Source of the DNA: JALHOQ01 sp038144835
GTDB taxonomy: Bacteria; Bdellovibrionota; Bdellovibrionia; Bdellovibrionales; UBA1609
Reading direction: 5' to 3'
Assembly (NCBI GenBank): GCA_038144835.1
Contig: JAYQON010000101.1
Span: 1 to 10,850, forward strand
Length of the DNA: 10,850 bases
Position 1 is the first letter of the stretch, and each line of letters starts with the position of its first letter. Shown one piece after another: positions 1-6,204 of the stretch. The notes beneath the pieces are model-generated. The model was not told the DNA's origin, made no database searches, and saw only the letters and a program-made list of their open reading frames with translations. A program made the translations under genes and the position numbers.

Positions 1-323
1 GTGAGGAGGTCCCATTGGGGGGGCTTTTCCTCGGGGCAGAGCCACTCGCCTTTGAGGTCGTCGAGCCACTCGGCGAGGTAGGCGGAGAAAGTGGAATTCA
101 GATGCGGATAGCCGCAGTCGTCGTCGTTGCCGAACTCCATTCCGCAGCAGGGGCAAACTTCGTAAGAGGGAAAACCCCAATGATCCTGGTAGGGCGGCTG
201 CAACTTGTAAATTTCCGGTGAAATCGGTGGCATGTTTTTGTACGGATTCGATCTTAGCTCATCGAATCCGCAGACCGGGCATGTGTATTTGGGTTTCTTT
301 TCCAAGAGCTTCCTCCAGTTCAT
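1..323 (-). CDS. CPCC-type cysteine-rich protein, probable immunity protein (3' end cut by window edge)
   Basis: Visible are 107 residues from an ATG at 323, with no stop before the window edge. Two cysteine clusters stand out: CPVC at residues 15-18 and CPCC at 57-60, the latter inside the stretch SYEVCPCCGMEFGNDDD. It ends in a KPPQWDL-like tail. This layout is that of the small Cys-rich CPCC family (Pfam Cys_rich_CPCC), often encoded directly after polymorphic toxin genes. The cysteines probably bind zinc (inference). There is no signal peptide, so it should stay in the cytosol. The start lies 4 nt after the upstream toxin stop (TGATAACATG), with an AGGA ribosome site inside the toxin's last codons, implying translational coupling. 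From position and family I infer that it neutralises the toxin. By comparison with relatives, only a few residues are likely missing. The family call is fairly safe; the immunity role is inference. Confidence 0.85.
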   Translation of the reverse strand, partial: MNWRKLLEKKPKYTCPVCGFDELRSNPYKNMPPISPEIYKLQPPYQDHWGFPSYEVCPCCGMEFGNDDDCGYPHLNSTFSAYLAEWLDDLKGEWLCPEEKPPQWDLL

Positions 324-327
324 GTTA

Positions 328-1788
328 TCAATCCTGTTTGGTCAGAACCGTGATGAGTTCAAAAGACCCGTCCGGGTTGGGCCACAGGCGCACACCCATT
401 TTATAATCACCTGATCCGTCGGTGCGAGCAAATATTCCGTGAATCTCGAGTCCCCCTTCTTTCGTTGTCTTAGTGAAGGGGCGTTGCAGGAGATCGGACA
501 GTTGACTCATCCACCTGCCAACATCCCCAGACGGATCGATATTCCTAAGCGCATATTTCGACTCGCCGAAAAAATGTTTGTTCAGATGGCGACGTGTTAG
601 CCCCCAGTCTGGATCCACTTTTGAGAGTAGGTTCACGCGTCGCAAAGATTCCGATTTCTTTGCGGCGAGATCGACGCCGTTGCCGGTCTTGATTATAAAA
701 TCCCGCAGGAAATGAAAGGTCTTGAAGGTGGCCGGAGCGATCTTTTTCGCCAAGACGCCCAACAACTGTACGGCTCGGGCTGTCTTCACGAGATAAGCAA
801 GATACCCCGCAGTCAAAACGCCTAGTGCGGCCAGGGCCCGCTCACCGGCTTCGAGGGGCTTTCCGGTGACAAGATTTTCCCCAAAGACGGCTTCGTAAAG
901 GCTGCGGGCGGTTCCTGTGAACGGGTCTAACCCCACAAGCACATCCGCGCCGATTTGCGCGACCTGCAATAAAAAGCGCGCGTCTTCTGGGTTTTCGAGA
1001 AAACTCTGCCTGTCGGCATCGATCAAAGCCTGACGTGAAAGAGCGTAAAAACGCTGATCGACGTGGTCGCGGATTTTGGCGTGCGAAAGGCTTTGTTCGA
1101 TCGCACGGGCCTCATTTACAAATTTTGGATCCCGCGAAACAAAATCGATCGGGCCGTTAGACCCATCAATTTTTCTGAAGATCCATTGTAGGCGTTCACC
1201 GAGCGAAGGATTGTGTTGAGGTGCAATCGCTGGGAGAGCTAGGGGAGCGTTTGAGGCCTTGAGCGTCACCAATACGGCTTTGCGGCGCAGATCAACTTGC
1301 GCGTCCTCGATAGACTTGAAGTCCTCTCCCATTTGGCGCTCAAGTTCATCAATGCGTGCGTAGGCCGCATCAATTCTTCGTTGAGCGCCGGAACTTTCGA
1401 TGATGCCAACCTGCACGCCGGCGAGCAAGCCCCGAGTCAGTCCGAAGCTGAGATCGGTGCCAGAACCCGAGGGCGCCTTGAGCGGGCTCGGCGCTGGCGC
1501 TACGGGCCTGAATGTGAACTCGTCATCGGAGGCAAAATCCATGAGGATAATGTTGTCCGCAGGCTCCATTTTGACATGCAGTCCATGTTGGTGTGAAGCC
1601 GGAGCATAGCTCACTAGGCGCATTCGGCGAATGCTTCCATCTGATCCTTTGACGTTGTAGACCGCACCCAAACCCTGGCTTTTCAGTGCCTGTATGGCCT
1701 CCGGTCGAAGTTCGAGATACTGAAAGGCAAAAACATTTTGCGAAATAAACAAACAAAATGCCATTGCCAAGCTGAAGTGTCTTTTCAT
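328..1788 (-). CDS. Sec-exported polymorphic toxin-like protein with pre-toxin (PT-TG-like) segment and C-terminal putative nuclease domain
   Basis: 486 aa. The start chosen is the ATG at 1788: it has AAAGGA 8 nt upstream, overlaps the previous stop as ATGA, and opens a clean signal peptide (MKRHFSLAMAFCLFISQNVFA). A start at 1911 would bury that peptide. Layout: signal peptide 1-21; unfamiliar globular part about 22-95; Pro/Ser-rich linker 95-110; coiled coil about 136-170; a segment at 279-325 with DPFTGTARSLYEAVFG and LVTGKPLEAGERALA, which matches the PT-TG pre-toxin pattern of polymorphic toxins; hydrophobic/helical linker 326-360; C-terminal domain about 390-486 with candidate catalytic residues H401, H405, H450, R466 and T480 (LITVLT). 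The last domain looks like a compact toxin nuclease, possibly of the BECR (barnase/EndoU/colicin/RelE) fold; that assignment is inference. The immunity-like gene follows immediately. Unusually, it carries a Sec signal rather than a T5SS, T6SS or LXG leader. Confidence 0.82.
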   Translation of the reverse strand: MKRHFSLAMAFCLFISQNVFAFQYLELRPEAIQALKSQGLGAVYNVKGSDGSIRRMRLVSYAPASHQHGLHVKMEPADNIILMDFASDDEFTFRPVAPAPSPLKAPSGSGTDLSFGLTRGLLAGVQVGIIESSGAQRRIDAAYARIDELERQMGEDFKSIEDAQVDLRRKAVLVTLKASNAPLALPAIAPQHNPSLGERLQWIFRKIDGSNGPIDFVSRDPKFVNEARAIEQSLSHAKIRDHVDQRFYALSRQALIDADRQSFLENPEDARFLLQVAQIGADVLVGLDPFTGTARSLYEAVFGENLVTGKPLEAGERALAALGVLTAGYLAYLVKTARAVQLLGVLAKKIAPATFKTFHFLRDFIIKTGNGVDLAAKKSESLRRVNLLSKVDPDWGLTRRHLNKHFFGESKYALRNIDPSGDVGRWMSQLSDLLQRPFTKTTKEGGLEIHGIFARTDGSGDYKMGVRLWPNPDGSFELITVLTKQD

Positions 1789-2792
1789 GGCTGGGATCCT
1801 TTCACAAAGAAGCGCTCGCGGCACTCCCACAGAAATTGGTTTTCTTCGCCCGCGTGCGGGTTTTGCTCCAAATCGAATTGGGTGCGAACGGCATTGATTA
1901 CAGAGATGCATTTTTTATAAAGGCGCAGTTGAGTCGCGTAGGCGCGCCGTTCTTCCTGCAGGGTCTGTGTGAACTGAGAGCCACGCAGACTGGTGAAAAA
2001 GGACCGAAAAGAGGACTCAAGAGATTTTATCTGATCACGTATGAGATTATAGCTTTGCTGATTTTCAGGCCATGCCGCTCTTGCTATGCCTAAAGAGTCC
2101 AAAACGAGATTGGCCGTGCGAGTGCTCCGCTCCAAGCGATCGAGGGCTTCGTCAAGAAAGCCGATGGCAGCCAAAGCCGCTTCAATCTCCGCGGCTTCGG
2201 TGACCTGGACTGGCGCTGGGTCGATGGCGGAGATCTTTTGGTAGACGCCGTTTTTCGTTAGGGTCGACACGTATTTTTCTACGTCGACCAGAGCAGAGTC
2301 ATAATCTGCAATAATCCTGGCTTTTTGGGCGGCTTCCGCAGTTGCCACTTTTCTTAAGAGGCGCAGGGCTTGCGCTTGGATTTCGGCTGTGTCCTTTCGG
2401 ATTTGCGCCACCCGAGCCTGTGCCTTTATTGAGAGTAGCGTATCTGTCAGTTGCGCCGCGACCAGAATCGCTGCGGTTGTCGGCTCGGGGGTGATGATCA
2501 GGTAAGCCGCGTGCCAAGCGCGCTCGCGATCAGTTTTGGCGGTGAGCAAACCGTACGTGGCCATCACTTGAGAAAGAAATCGGATGCTCTGGTTGCCGAT
2601 TGTGGGATTGCTCGAAAACACGACTTGAGGATTACGATTGAGAAATTCGGCCAGCTGATGTTTGAGCTGCTCTTTGGCATATTCAGTCGCGAAAGCGCTC
2701 GCCACTCTTTGTTCGACTTCGCTGGCCGCAGCGGTCGCTGGAGCCAGTGAAGTAAAAAACACTCCGAAGGATACAAAAAATCGGCCCATCAT
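1785..2792 (-). CDS. Exported helical protein of unknown function, toxin-operon accessory protein
   Basis: 335 aa. The N-terminus is a signal peptide (GRFFVSFGVFFTSLAPATAAA, likely cut near residue 22-23), so the mature protein should be periplasmic or beyond. The rest is almost all helix-forming: a segment rich in Ala, Gln and Glu at 24-50, a long charged helix about 118-180, and further helices about 198-235 and 245-305. Two cysteines, C295 and C324, lie near the C-terminus and could form a disulphide in the periplasm. I recognise no enzymatic motif or family. It starts 2 nt after the lipoprotein stop (TAGCTATG), with AAGGGG upstream. A second ATG directly after the first is an equally possible start. 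It ends in an ATGA overlap with the toxin gene, so its translation is tied to the toxin's. I infer a structural, chaperone or delivery role for the toxin; the sequence alone does not say which. Confidence 0.8.
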   Translation of the reverse strand: MMGRFFVSFGVFFTSLAPATAAASEVEQRVASAFATEYAKEQLKHQLAEFLNRNPQVVFSSNPTIGNQSIRFLSQVMATYGLLTAKTDRERAWHAAYLIITPEPTTAAILVAAQLTDTLLSIKAQARVAQIRKDTAEIQAQALRLLRKVATAEAAQKARIIADYDSALVDVEKYVSTLTKNGVYQKISAIDPAPVQVTEAAEIEAALAAIGFLDEALDRLERSTRTANLVLDSLGIARAAWPENQQSYNLIRDQIKSLESSFRSFFTSLRGSQFTQTLQEERRAYATQLRLYKKCISVINAVRTQFDLEQNPHAGEENQFLWECRERFFVKGSQP

Positions 2793-2794
2793 AG

Positions 2795-3490
2795 CTACTG
2801 GGCCCCTTGCCGCTTTTTTTCGAGCAGCGCTTCTTGGATGAGGTCGAGAGTGTTCGCCATGGTTTGCAAAATCACAACCTTTTCGTGGGTCAGTTGCTGG
2901 GTGCTCAAATGACGATCGATCTCCCGGCGCAAGCGACCTACCAGCGACTGACTATAATTCGCGTCGCCACTGCCGAAAATACGGACAGGATGGGCTGAAT
3001 CGTCCTGGTCGACAATGACTTGGTCGACAATAGCTATGCTTCTCAGTCCGGCCTGGAAGTATCGTTGTGCGGCTTCCAGGTCGTTGGATTTTGAGGTCGC
3101 GTAGATCAAAGACAACGAGTCTTGTGCGCGCACTTGCACTAGGAATTGTTTGGCGGCTAGGCTTTTTTCCATCAAAGCGAGCGCGGTGAGCGTAGAAATC
3201 CGATTTTGGGAGAGCTTGGCTTGAGCGCCAGAGGTATAAATCACGGCATTGACTGTCTGTGTGTAGAGCTGTTTATCGTTGTTAGTTTTTTGGCAGCGCA
3301 GGAACGTGGCTTTGGCCCGTGCGAATTCGCAACCGGAAGCGCGTAGGTCTAACTCTGATTGTACTTGATGCGATTGATCTTGTTGTTTGGCATTAAACCG
3401 TGGCTGTGTTTCTGGCCCCGAGGGCGCGCAGGCAAAGAGTTTCAGTGATAACAGCAATATGACTGAGGACCTGAGTTTTTGATTTTTCAT
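2795..3490 (-). CDS. Small lipoprotein of unknown function in the toxin operon
   Basis: 231 aa. It begins with a lipoprotein signal (basic MKNQKLR, hydrophobic VILLLSLKLFA, then Cys21 in the lipobox LFAC). The residue after Cys21 is Ala rather than Asp, which in Gram-negatives predicts sorting to the outer membrane. The mature part starts with a polar Gln-rich linker (22-50), has two further cysteines (C54, C66) that could pair, and continues as mostly helical sequence with TPR-like spacing but no confident TPR assignment. A hydrophilic loop around 160-178 contains a DQDDSAHP stretch. The ATG at 3490 is supported by AAAGGA 9 nt upstream. It sits 29 nt after the coiled-coil gene and 2 nt before the next gene. 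As the only membrane-anchored member of the cluster it could tether the toxin or its partners to the outer membrane (inference). Confidence 0.82.
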   Translation of the reverse strand: MKNQKLRSSVILLLSLKLFACAPSGPETQPRFNAKQQDQSHQVQSELDLRASGCEFARAKATFLRCQKTNNDKQLYTQTVNAVIYTSGAQAKLSQNRISTLTALALMEKSLAAKQFLVQVRAQDSLSLIYATSKSNDLEAAQRYFQAGLRSIAIVDQVIVDQDDSAHPVRIFGSGDANYSQSLVGRLRREIDRHLSTQQLTHEKVVILQTMANTLDLIQEALLEKKRQGAQ

Positions 3491-3519
3491 TTTTTAAGTT
3501 CCTTTGTTCATCTTTGGTT

Positions 3520-4278
3520 TTAGTTTTTGGCGGGAATTTTAATTTCTTGGATTGGATTTTTATCTTTAAGATTTTTCAAAATGTCTTCGAGCTTGGTCGC
3601 GTGCGTGAATTCTTTTTCTGTGGCTGTCTGAAGTTTTTTAAGAATGCCGTTGAGCATAATTTGTGCGTCTAATCCCGCCGCGACTGCATTTTCAATTAGA
3701 GCGTCTTCTTGAACTTCATTGGAAGTCATGGGCAGATGGGCGATTTGCTCTATATAATGATCCACTTTTTGAGTCAGGGGCATGGACTCCGGTGCCACTT
3801 GGCCGGCGAGCTCTCCCGTCTCTTGAGCGATGGTTTTGATCTTAAGACTCCAGGCTTGCAGGTCTCTTTGTTGAATTTCGACAATTTCCCTTAATGCCGT
3901 GAACTCCATGGATCGAGCGTTAAACGCTCTGGCAAGAAGACCTGTGGTGGCGACATTACCTTCGAGTGCACCTTTCAGCATGGTCAGTGTTTCCATATTA
4001 CGTTCTAGGAGTTGCACCGAGTTTTTATGCTGGGCGATTTGCATTTCCAGCTGCTCGATTTTGAGAGCCTCTAGACGCTTCATCTCCTGAAGCCTTAGTT
4101 GTTCAATTTCCCTGCGGTGCTTGGCGCGGAGCTGATCGCGACGGCGCCCGGCTTCGCCGATGGTTATAATATCCTCCGCCGCTTTCCCGAGTTGTTGAAT
4201 CTTGGTTTCCAAGAGGTTTTTGGCTTCCGCATTGGGAAGGATGGTGAGGTACATGAAAATGGCGAGAGCTGAGTTCAT
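3520..4278 (-). CDS. Sec-exported coiled-coil protein, first gene of the toxin operon
   Basis: 252 aa from the ATG at 4278. This start is chosen because TTGGAG lies 7 nt upstream and the product then opens with a signal peptide (MNSALAIFMYLTILPNAEA, cut near residue 19). A longer frame to 4353 would add 25 residues of non-signal sequence. The mature protein is a long charged coiled coil at about 45-105 (REIEQLRLQEMKRLEALKIE, heptad-like Leu spacing), followed by helices at 115-160, a proline-marked break (VAPESMPL, 161-168), and helices to about 238, ending in a short polar tail. It has no cysteine and no catalytic motif. General architecture recalls exported assembly factors such as VirB5/TrbJ-like or Skp-like proteins, but no specific signature supports either. 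It is the likely first gene of the five-gene operon and may be an exported scaffold or chaperone (inference). Confidence 0.8.
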   Translation of the reverse strand: MNSALAIFMYLTILPNAEAKNLLETKIQQLGKAAEDIITIGEAGRRRDQLRAKHRREIEQLRLQEMKRLEALKIEQLEMQIAQHKNSVQLLERNMETLTMLKGALEGNVATTGLLARAFNARSMEFTALREIVEIQQRDLQAWSLKIKTIAQETGELAGQVAPESMPLTQKVDHYIEQIAHLPMTSNEVQEDALIENAVAAGLDAQIMLNGILKKLQTATEKEFTHATKLEDILKNLKDKNPIQEIKIPAKN

Positions 4279-4309
4279 ATGATTTCTCCAACTTTTTCTT
4301 AAAGTTCGA

Positions 4310-4342
4310 GTCCGCCGATCGGACGCGATGCTTTGATCGCGT
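4310..4342 (-). promoter_or_regulatory. Tandem hairpins in the leader of the toxin operon
   Basis: Two adjoining dyads lie 32-64 nt upstream of the first start codon of the operon. The outer one has perfect 7-bp arms (ACGCGAT, 4323-4329, and ATCGCGT, 4336-4342) with a 6-nt loop. The inner one pairs GTCCG (4310-4314) with CGGAC (4320-4324) around a 5-nt loop and contains the palindrome CCGATCGG (4315-4322). They share two bases. In the transcript they would fold just before the ribosome site, or as DNA they could be an operator. No U-run follows, so a terminator is unlikely. Confidence 0.4.
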
Positions 4343-4391
4343 ACCATTGGCAAGGGGCGAGCCGTTTTTATGAAGCATTTTAGATCTTGAA

Positions 4392-4435
4392 ATCATTGGA
4401 TTTGCAGTTTTTTTAGGGCTGGATTGTCCAATGAT
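4392..4435. promoter_or_regulatory. Inverted repeat upstream of the toxin operon, candidate operator
   Basis: Perfect 9-bp arms ATCATTGGA (4392-4400) and TCCAATGAT (4427-4435) are separated by 26 bp of mostly A/T- and T-tract sequence. The right arm overlaps an ATTGTCCAAT box (4423-4432), the reverse complement of the ATTGGACAAT box at 4783-4792. The site lies between the end of the 100-aa gene and the toxin-operon leader, a natural place for a regulator to bind. No confident -35/-10 pair was found for the operon promoter. Confidence 0.35.
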
Positions 4436-4465
4436 CTGAATGGATAATCCCGGATTTCGGACGTC

Positions 4466-4768
4466 TCATCGGCTTTGCTTCCCCGTCAGCCCTCGGCTTT
4501 TTGGCTTCATGCAAAAGGTCTTTATTTCCATCGCAAATAAATTGAGTTCACCGTCAATTGAGGGGTTCGCAGCCTTTGAAGGAACTTCTAGTTCTAATTG
4601 AAGACCCCGAATAGTTGCATATTTCTCTAGCCAGTCGAGAGCTTTTTCGCCAGAGGTCTTCACGGAGATCACCTCAGTTGTATTTGGTTTTTTAAGATGC
4701 AATACAACTTCTTGAGAAAACGCATTTGGGGTTCCGGTGGCTAAACCGGCAATTAAGATCTTTTTCAT
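4466..4768 (-). CDS. Small exported-looking protein of unknown function
   Basis: 100 aa, not recognised. The ATG at 4768 has AAAGGA 5 nt upstream, which supports it as a real start. The N-terminus (MKKILIAGLATGTPNAFSQE) is a short, basic-then-hydrophobic signal-like segment that could be cut near residue 18, though the hydrophobic core is weak. The middle (20-65) alternates beta-like and helical stretches (EVVLHLKKP, EVISVKTSG, LDWLEKYATIRG). The tail is basic with one cysteine (C86). It has its own putative promoter and lies 187 bp before the toxin-operon start on the same strand, so it may be a separate unit or a leader gene of that cluster. It could also be a decayed remnant of a longer gene, since the last 20 residues look unlike a folded C-terminus. 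Confidence 0.6.
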   Translation of the reverse strand: MKKILIAGLATGTPNAFSQEVVLHLKKPNTTEVISVKTSGEKALDWLEKYATIRGLQLELEVPSKAANPSIDGELNLFAMEIKTFCMKPKSRGLTGKQSR

Positions 4769-4835
4769 GAGAATCCTTTATAATTGGACAATAGCTCAAA
4801 ATGTGCCGTCTTCTTTATCGAATCCGAGCCTGTAA

Positions 4836-4870
4836 TTTCATGTATAGCCATGAAAAATGAGAGCCAACAA
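4836..4870 (-). promoter_or_regulatory. Candidate promoter of the 100-aa gene with overlapping operator dyad
   Basis: On the minus strand TTGTTG (4870-4865) and TATACA (4846-4841) are separated by 18 nt, a plausible sigma-70-type pair about 70 nt upstream of the start codon. A perfect 7-bp inverted repeat, TTTCATG (4836-4842) and CATGAAA (4849-4855) with a 6-nt centre, straddles the -10 box. That is a typical position for repressor binding. The promoter is a pattern match only. Confidence 0.3.
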
Positions 4871-4986
4871 ATCCGATTGTTTACACTAATGAAAATATTT
4901 CGTGTTTAGTTTGCTCCTGATGATCAGCCGGGAGTTTGAAAATTTAAGCCGATAGAATTCGTAAGTTGTGATTTTTTGCGTAAAGA

Positions 4987-5061
4987 GCCAGATGTTCACT
5001 TAGCCCACCAAACAACCGCGCCGGCCTTGGACGAGTGGGGCTTAAGGTGAGCATCTCGGGC
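4987..5061. repeat. Long imperfect inverted repeat (structured hairpin) with bulges on one arm
   Basis: The left arm (4987-5008, 22 nt) pairs with the right arm (5035-5061, 27 nt) through 21 Watson-Crick pairs and one G-T pair. All five unpaired bases sit on the right arm: two between GCC and AGATG, then single extras before TTA, before GCCC and before the final AC. The 26-nt loop contains CCAA/TTGG and CCG/CGG that can pair further. It lies 45-119 nt downstream of the methyltransferase stop. There is no U-run on either side, so it is not a classical terminator. It could be a REP-like or MITE-like element, a 3' UTR structure, or a folded recombination site. Confidence 0.6.
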
Positions 5062-5080
5062 ATTGGGGCAGCATGCTTTT

Positions 5081-5107
5081 AAAAAAAAGCCATTGCCAAA
5101 CCAGCTT
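5081..5107 (-). terminator. Weak candidate intrinsic terminator after the methyltransferase
   Basis: On the minus strand AAGCTG, starting within the stop codon (5107-5102), can pair with TGGCTT (5092-5087) as four Watson-Crick plus two wobble pairs around a 9-nt loop, followed by six more T residues (5086-5081). Stem strength is low, so this is tentative. Confidence 0.3.
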
Positions 5108-6089
5108 ATGCTTTAGGACGGGACCAATGAGCGCCAGAGAGGTGGGCCAGTTTCAAATAAAAAGCCGCCGAATCTCCGCGTCCTGATGCGTTTGCCGCTT
5201 TAGCCTGACGGCGGAAGCGTACGATCTCTGGACGTGAGAATAGTGAATTTTTTCGGCTCCGACTATACGATCGCGGGCTGTTCAGGGCGATATCGTTTTG
5301 GTATTGAATGCTGGCCCAGAAATCAAAATCGGTGCCGTCATATTCAACATGATGGATATCAAAGCCGACGTCTTGACAAAGTATTTGCATACTTTTTCGC
5401 GTGTGCAGATAAAGGTGTCGAGGAGCATCGAGCCCCGCCCAATTGGTTCCGTAAATATGCCACGCTTCACCGAGCACGGGGATACGTATAAGGACAATGC
5501 CGTTTGGTGCCAGTAACCGTTTTATCTCACGCAGAAATTGGCGTTGATCGGGAACATGCTCAAAAGAGTGATGTGACATAATCACGTCAAAAGGTTCCTG
5601 AAGCCGCGATAAATCACCCTTAAACAGGCGCATCTCTCTCGTTATTTGATCGTCGGGCAAAAAAGGATCTATGCCAGTAAGATGAGTGAATCCTGAAGCT
5701 CTGAGACGCCACAACAGAGATCCCGAACCACCGCCAACATCGAGGATGCGAGCCTCTGTGTTAGGATTGATGCGGTTAAACCATCTGTAATGTGAGGGAA
5801 TTTTAAAGAGTTTACCCAAGGCCGAGCGGGGTCTAAAAGGTAATCCTTTGAACATACGGTAATGCCAAACTTTCGATCGCTGAGAAACTTTTTCGGTGGC
5901 TCCGTAGGAGTAGTAATTGCTCGGGTAATACTTTTCGAGGCTATCAGGTATATCCCGAATCTGTAGACAGCCGCATTTTGGGCACTCGACATATGTGAAC
6001 TGTTCTTTGGTGGCGAACATCATCTCGCGCACTTGATAAAGTCGAAGGTCTTTTTGGTTGTCACAAATTCGGCAAAGCTGATTGTCCAT
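5106..6089 (-). CDS. Class I SAM-dependent methyltransferase with N-terminal zinc-ribbon-like Cys motif
   Basis: 327 aa from the ATG at 6089 (MDNQLCRICD). An upstream frame to 6218 lacks support and would collide with the divergent gene. No strong Shine-Dalgarno precedes the ATG. The N-terminus carries CRIC (residues 6-9) and CPKC (36-39), a Cys4 zinc-ribbon-like knuckle common in methyltransferases of sugar and envelope polysaccharide pathways. A Tyr-rich helix follows (YYPSNYYSYG, 54-63). The SAM fold starts with motif I ILDVGGGSGSLLWRL (115-129), an acidic strand end at LTGIDPF (137-143), GDL (158-160), and FDVIMSHHSFEHVPD (167-181), typical of Methyltransf_23 proteins; RLLAPNGIVLIRIP (191-204) follows. 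The substrate cannot be read from sequence; a surface-polysaccharide sugar is the likeliest class, given the divergent polysaccharide deacetylase. It appears monocistronic. Confidence 0.9.
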   Translation of the reverse strand: MDNQLCRICDNQKDLRLYQVREMMFATKEQFTYVECPKCGCLQIRDIPDSLEKYYPSNYYSYGATEKVSQRSKVWHYRMFKGLPFRPRSALGKLFKIPSHYRWFNRINPNTEARILDVGGGSGSLLWRLRASGFTHLTGIDPFLPDDQITREMRLFKGDLSRLQEPFDVIMSHHSFEHVPDQRQFLREIKRLLAPNGIVLIRIPVLGEAWHIYGTNWAGLDAPRHLYLHTRKSMQILCQDVGFDIHHVEYDGTDFDFWASIQYQNDIALNSPRSYSRSRKNSLFSRPEIVRFRRQAKAANASGRGDSAAFYLKLAHLSGAHWSRPKA

Positions 6090-6204
6090 AGATATGTAAT
6101 TAAAATTTTTAGAATATGCCAAAGCAAGCGTTGGGGCGTTTTTCCGCACTGCCGTGCAAAATTTTTCTAGTCTATGTGTGCCAAAGCAAAAATTCTCAGG
6201 CACC

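Larger units (their letters stand above)
4769..5105. other. Intergenic region of about 340 bp with regulatory signals and a structured repeat
   Basis: No supportable gene was found on either strand. The left half is A/T-rich and carries an ATTGGACAAT box (4783-4792), a candidate promoter with a dyad at its -10 (4836-4870), and further A/T-rich sequence to about 4985. The right half carries the long bulged inverted repeat at 4987-5061 and an A-tract (5081-5088) that reads as a T-tract after the methyltransferase stop. Confidence 0.6.

Noticed and set aside
1297..1609. Plus-strand frames of 70-100 aa inside the toxin gene
   Set aside because: These are antisense shadows of a well-supported coding region.
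1789..1911. Longer start of the toxin gene at 1911
   Set aside because: It would place 41 non-signal residues before a clear signal peptide; the internal ATG at 1788 has a ribosome site and an ATGA overlap.
3520..4278. VirB5/TrbJ-type T4SS subunit
   Set aside because: Signal peptide plus coiled coil is too general, and no other conjugation or T4SS gene is in the window.
4987..5061. Integron attC site
   Set aside because: The one-sided bulged hairpin is attC-like, but the ends lack the RYYYAAC/GTTRRRY core boxes and there is no cassette array or integrase nearby.
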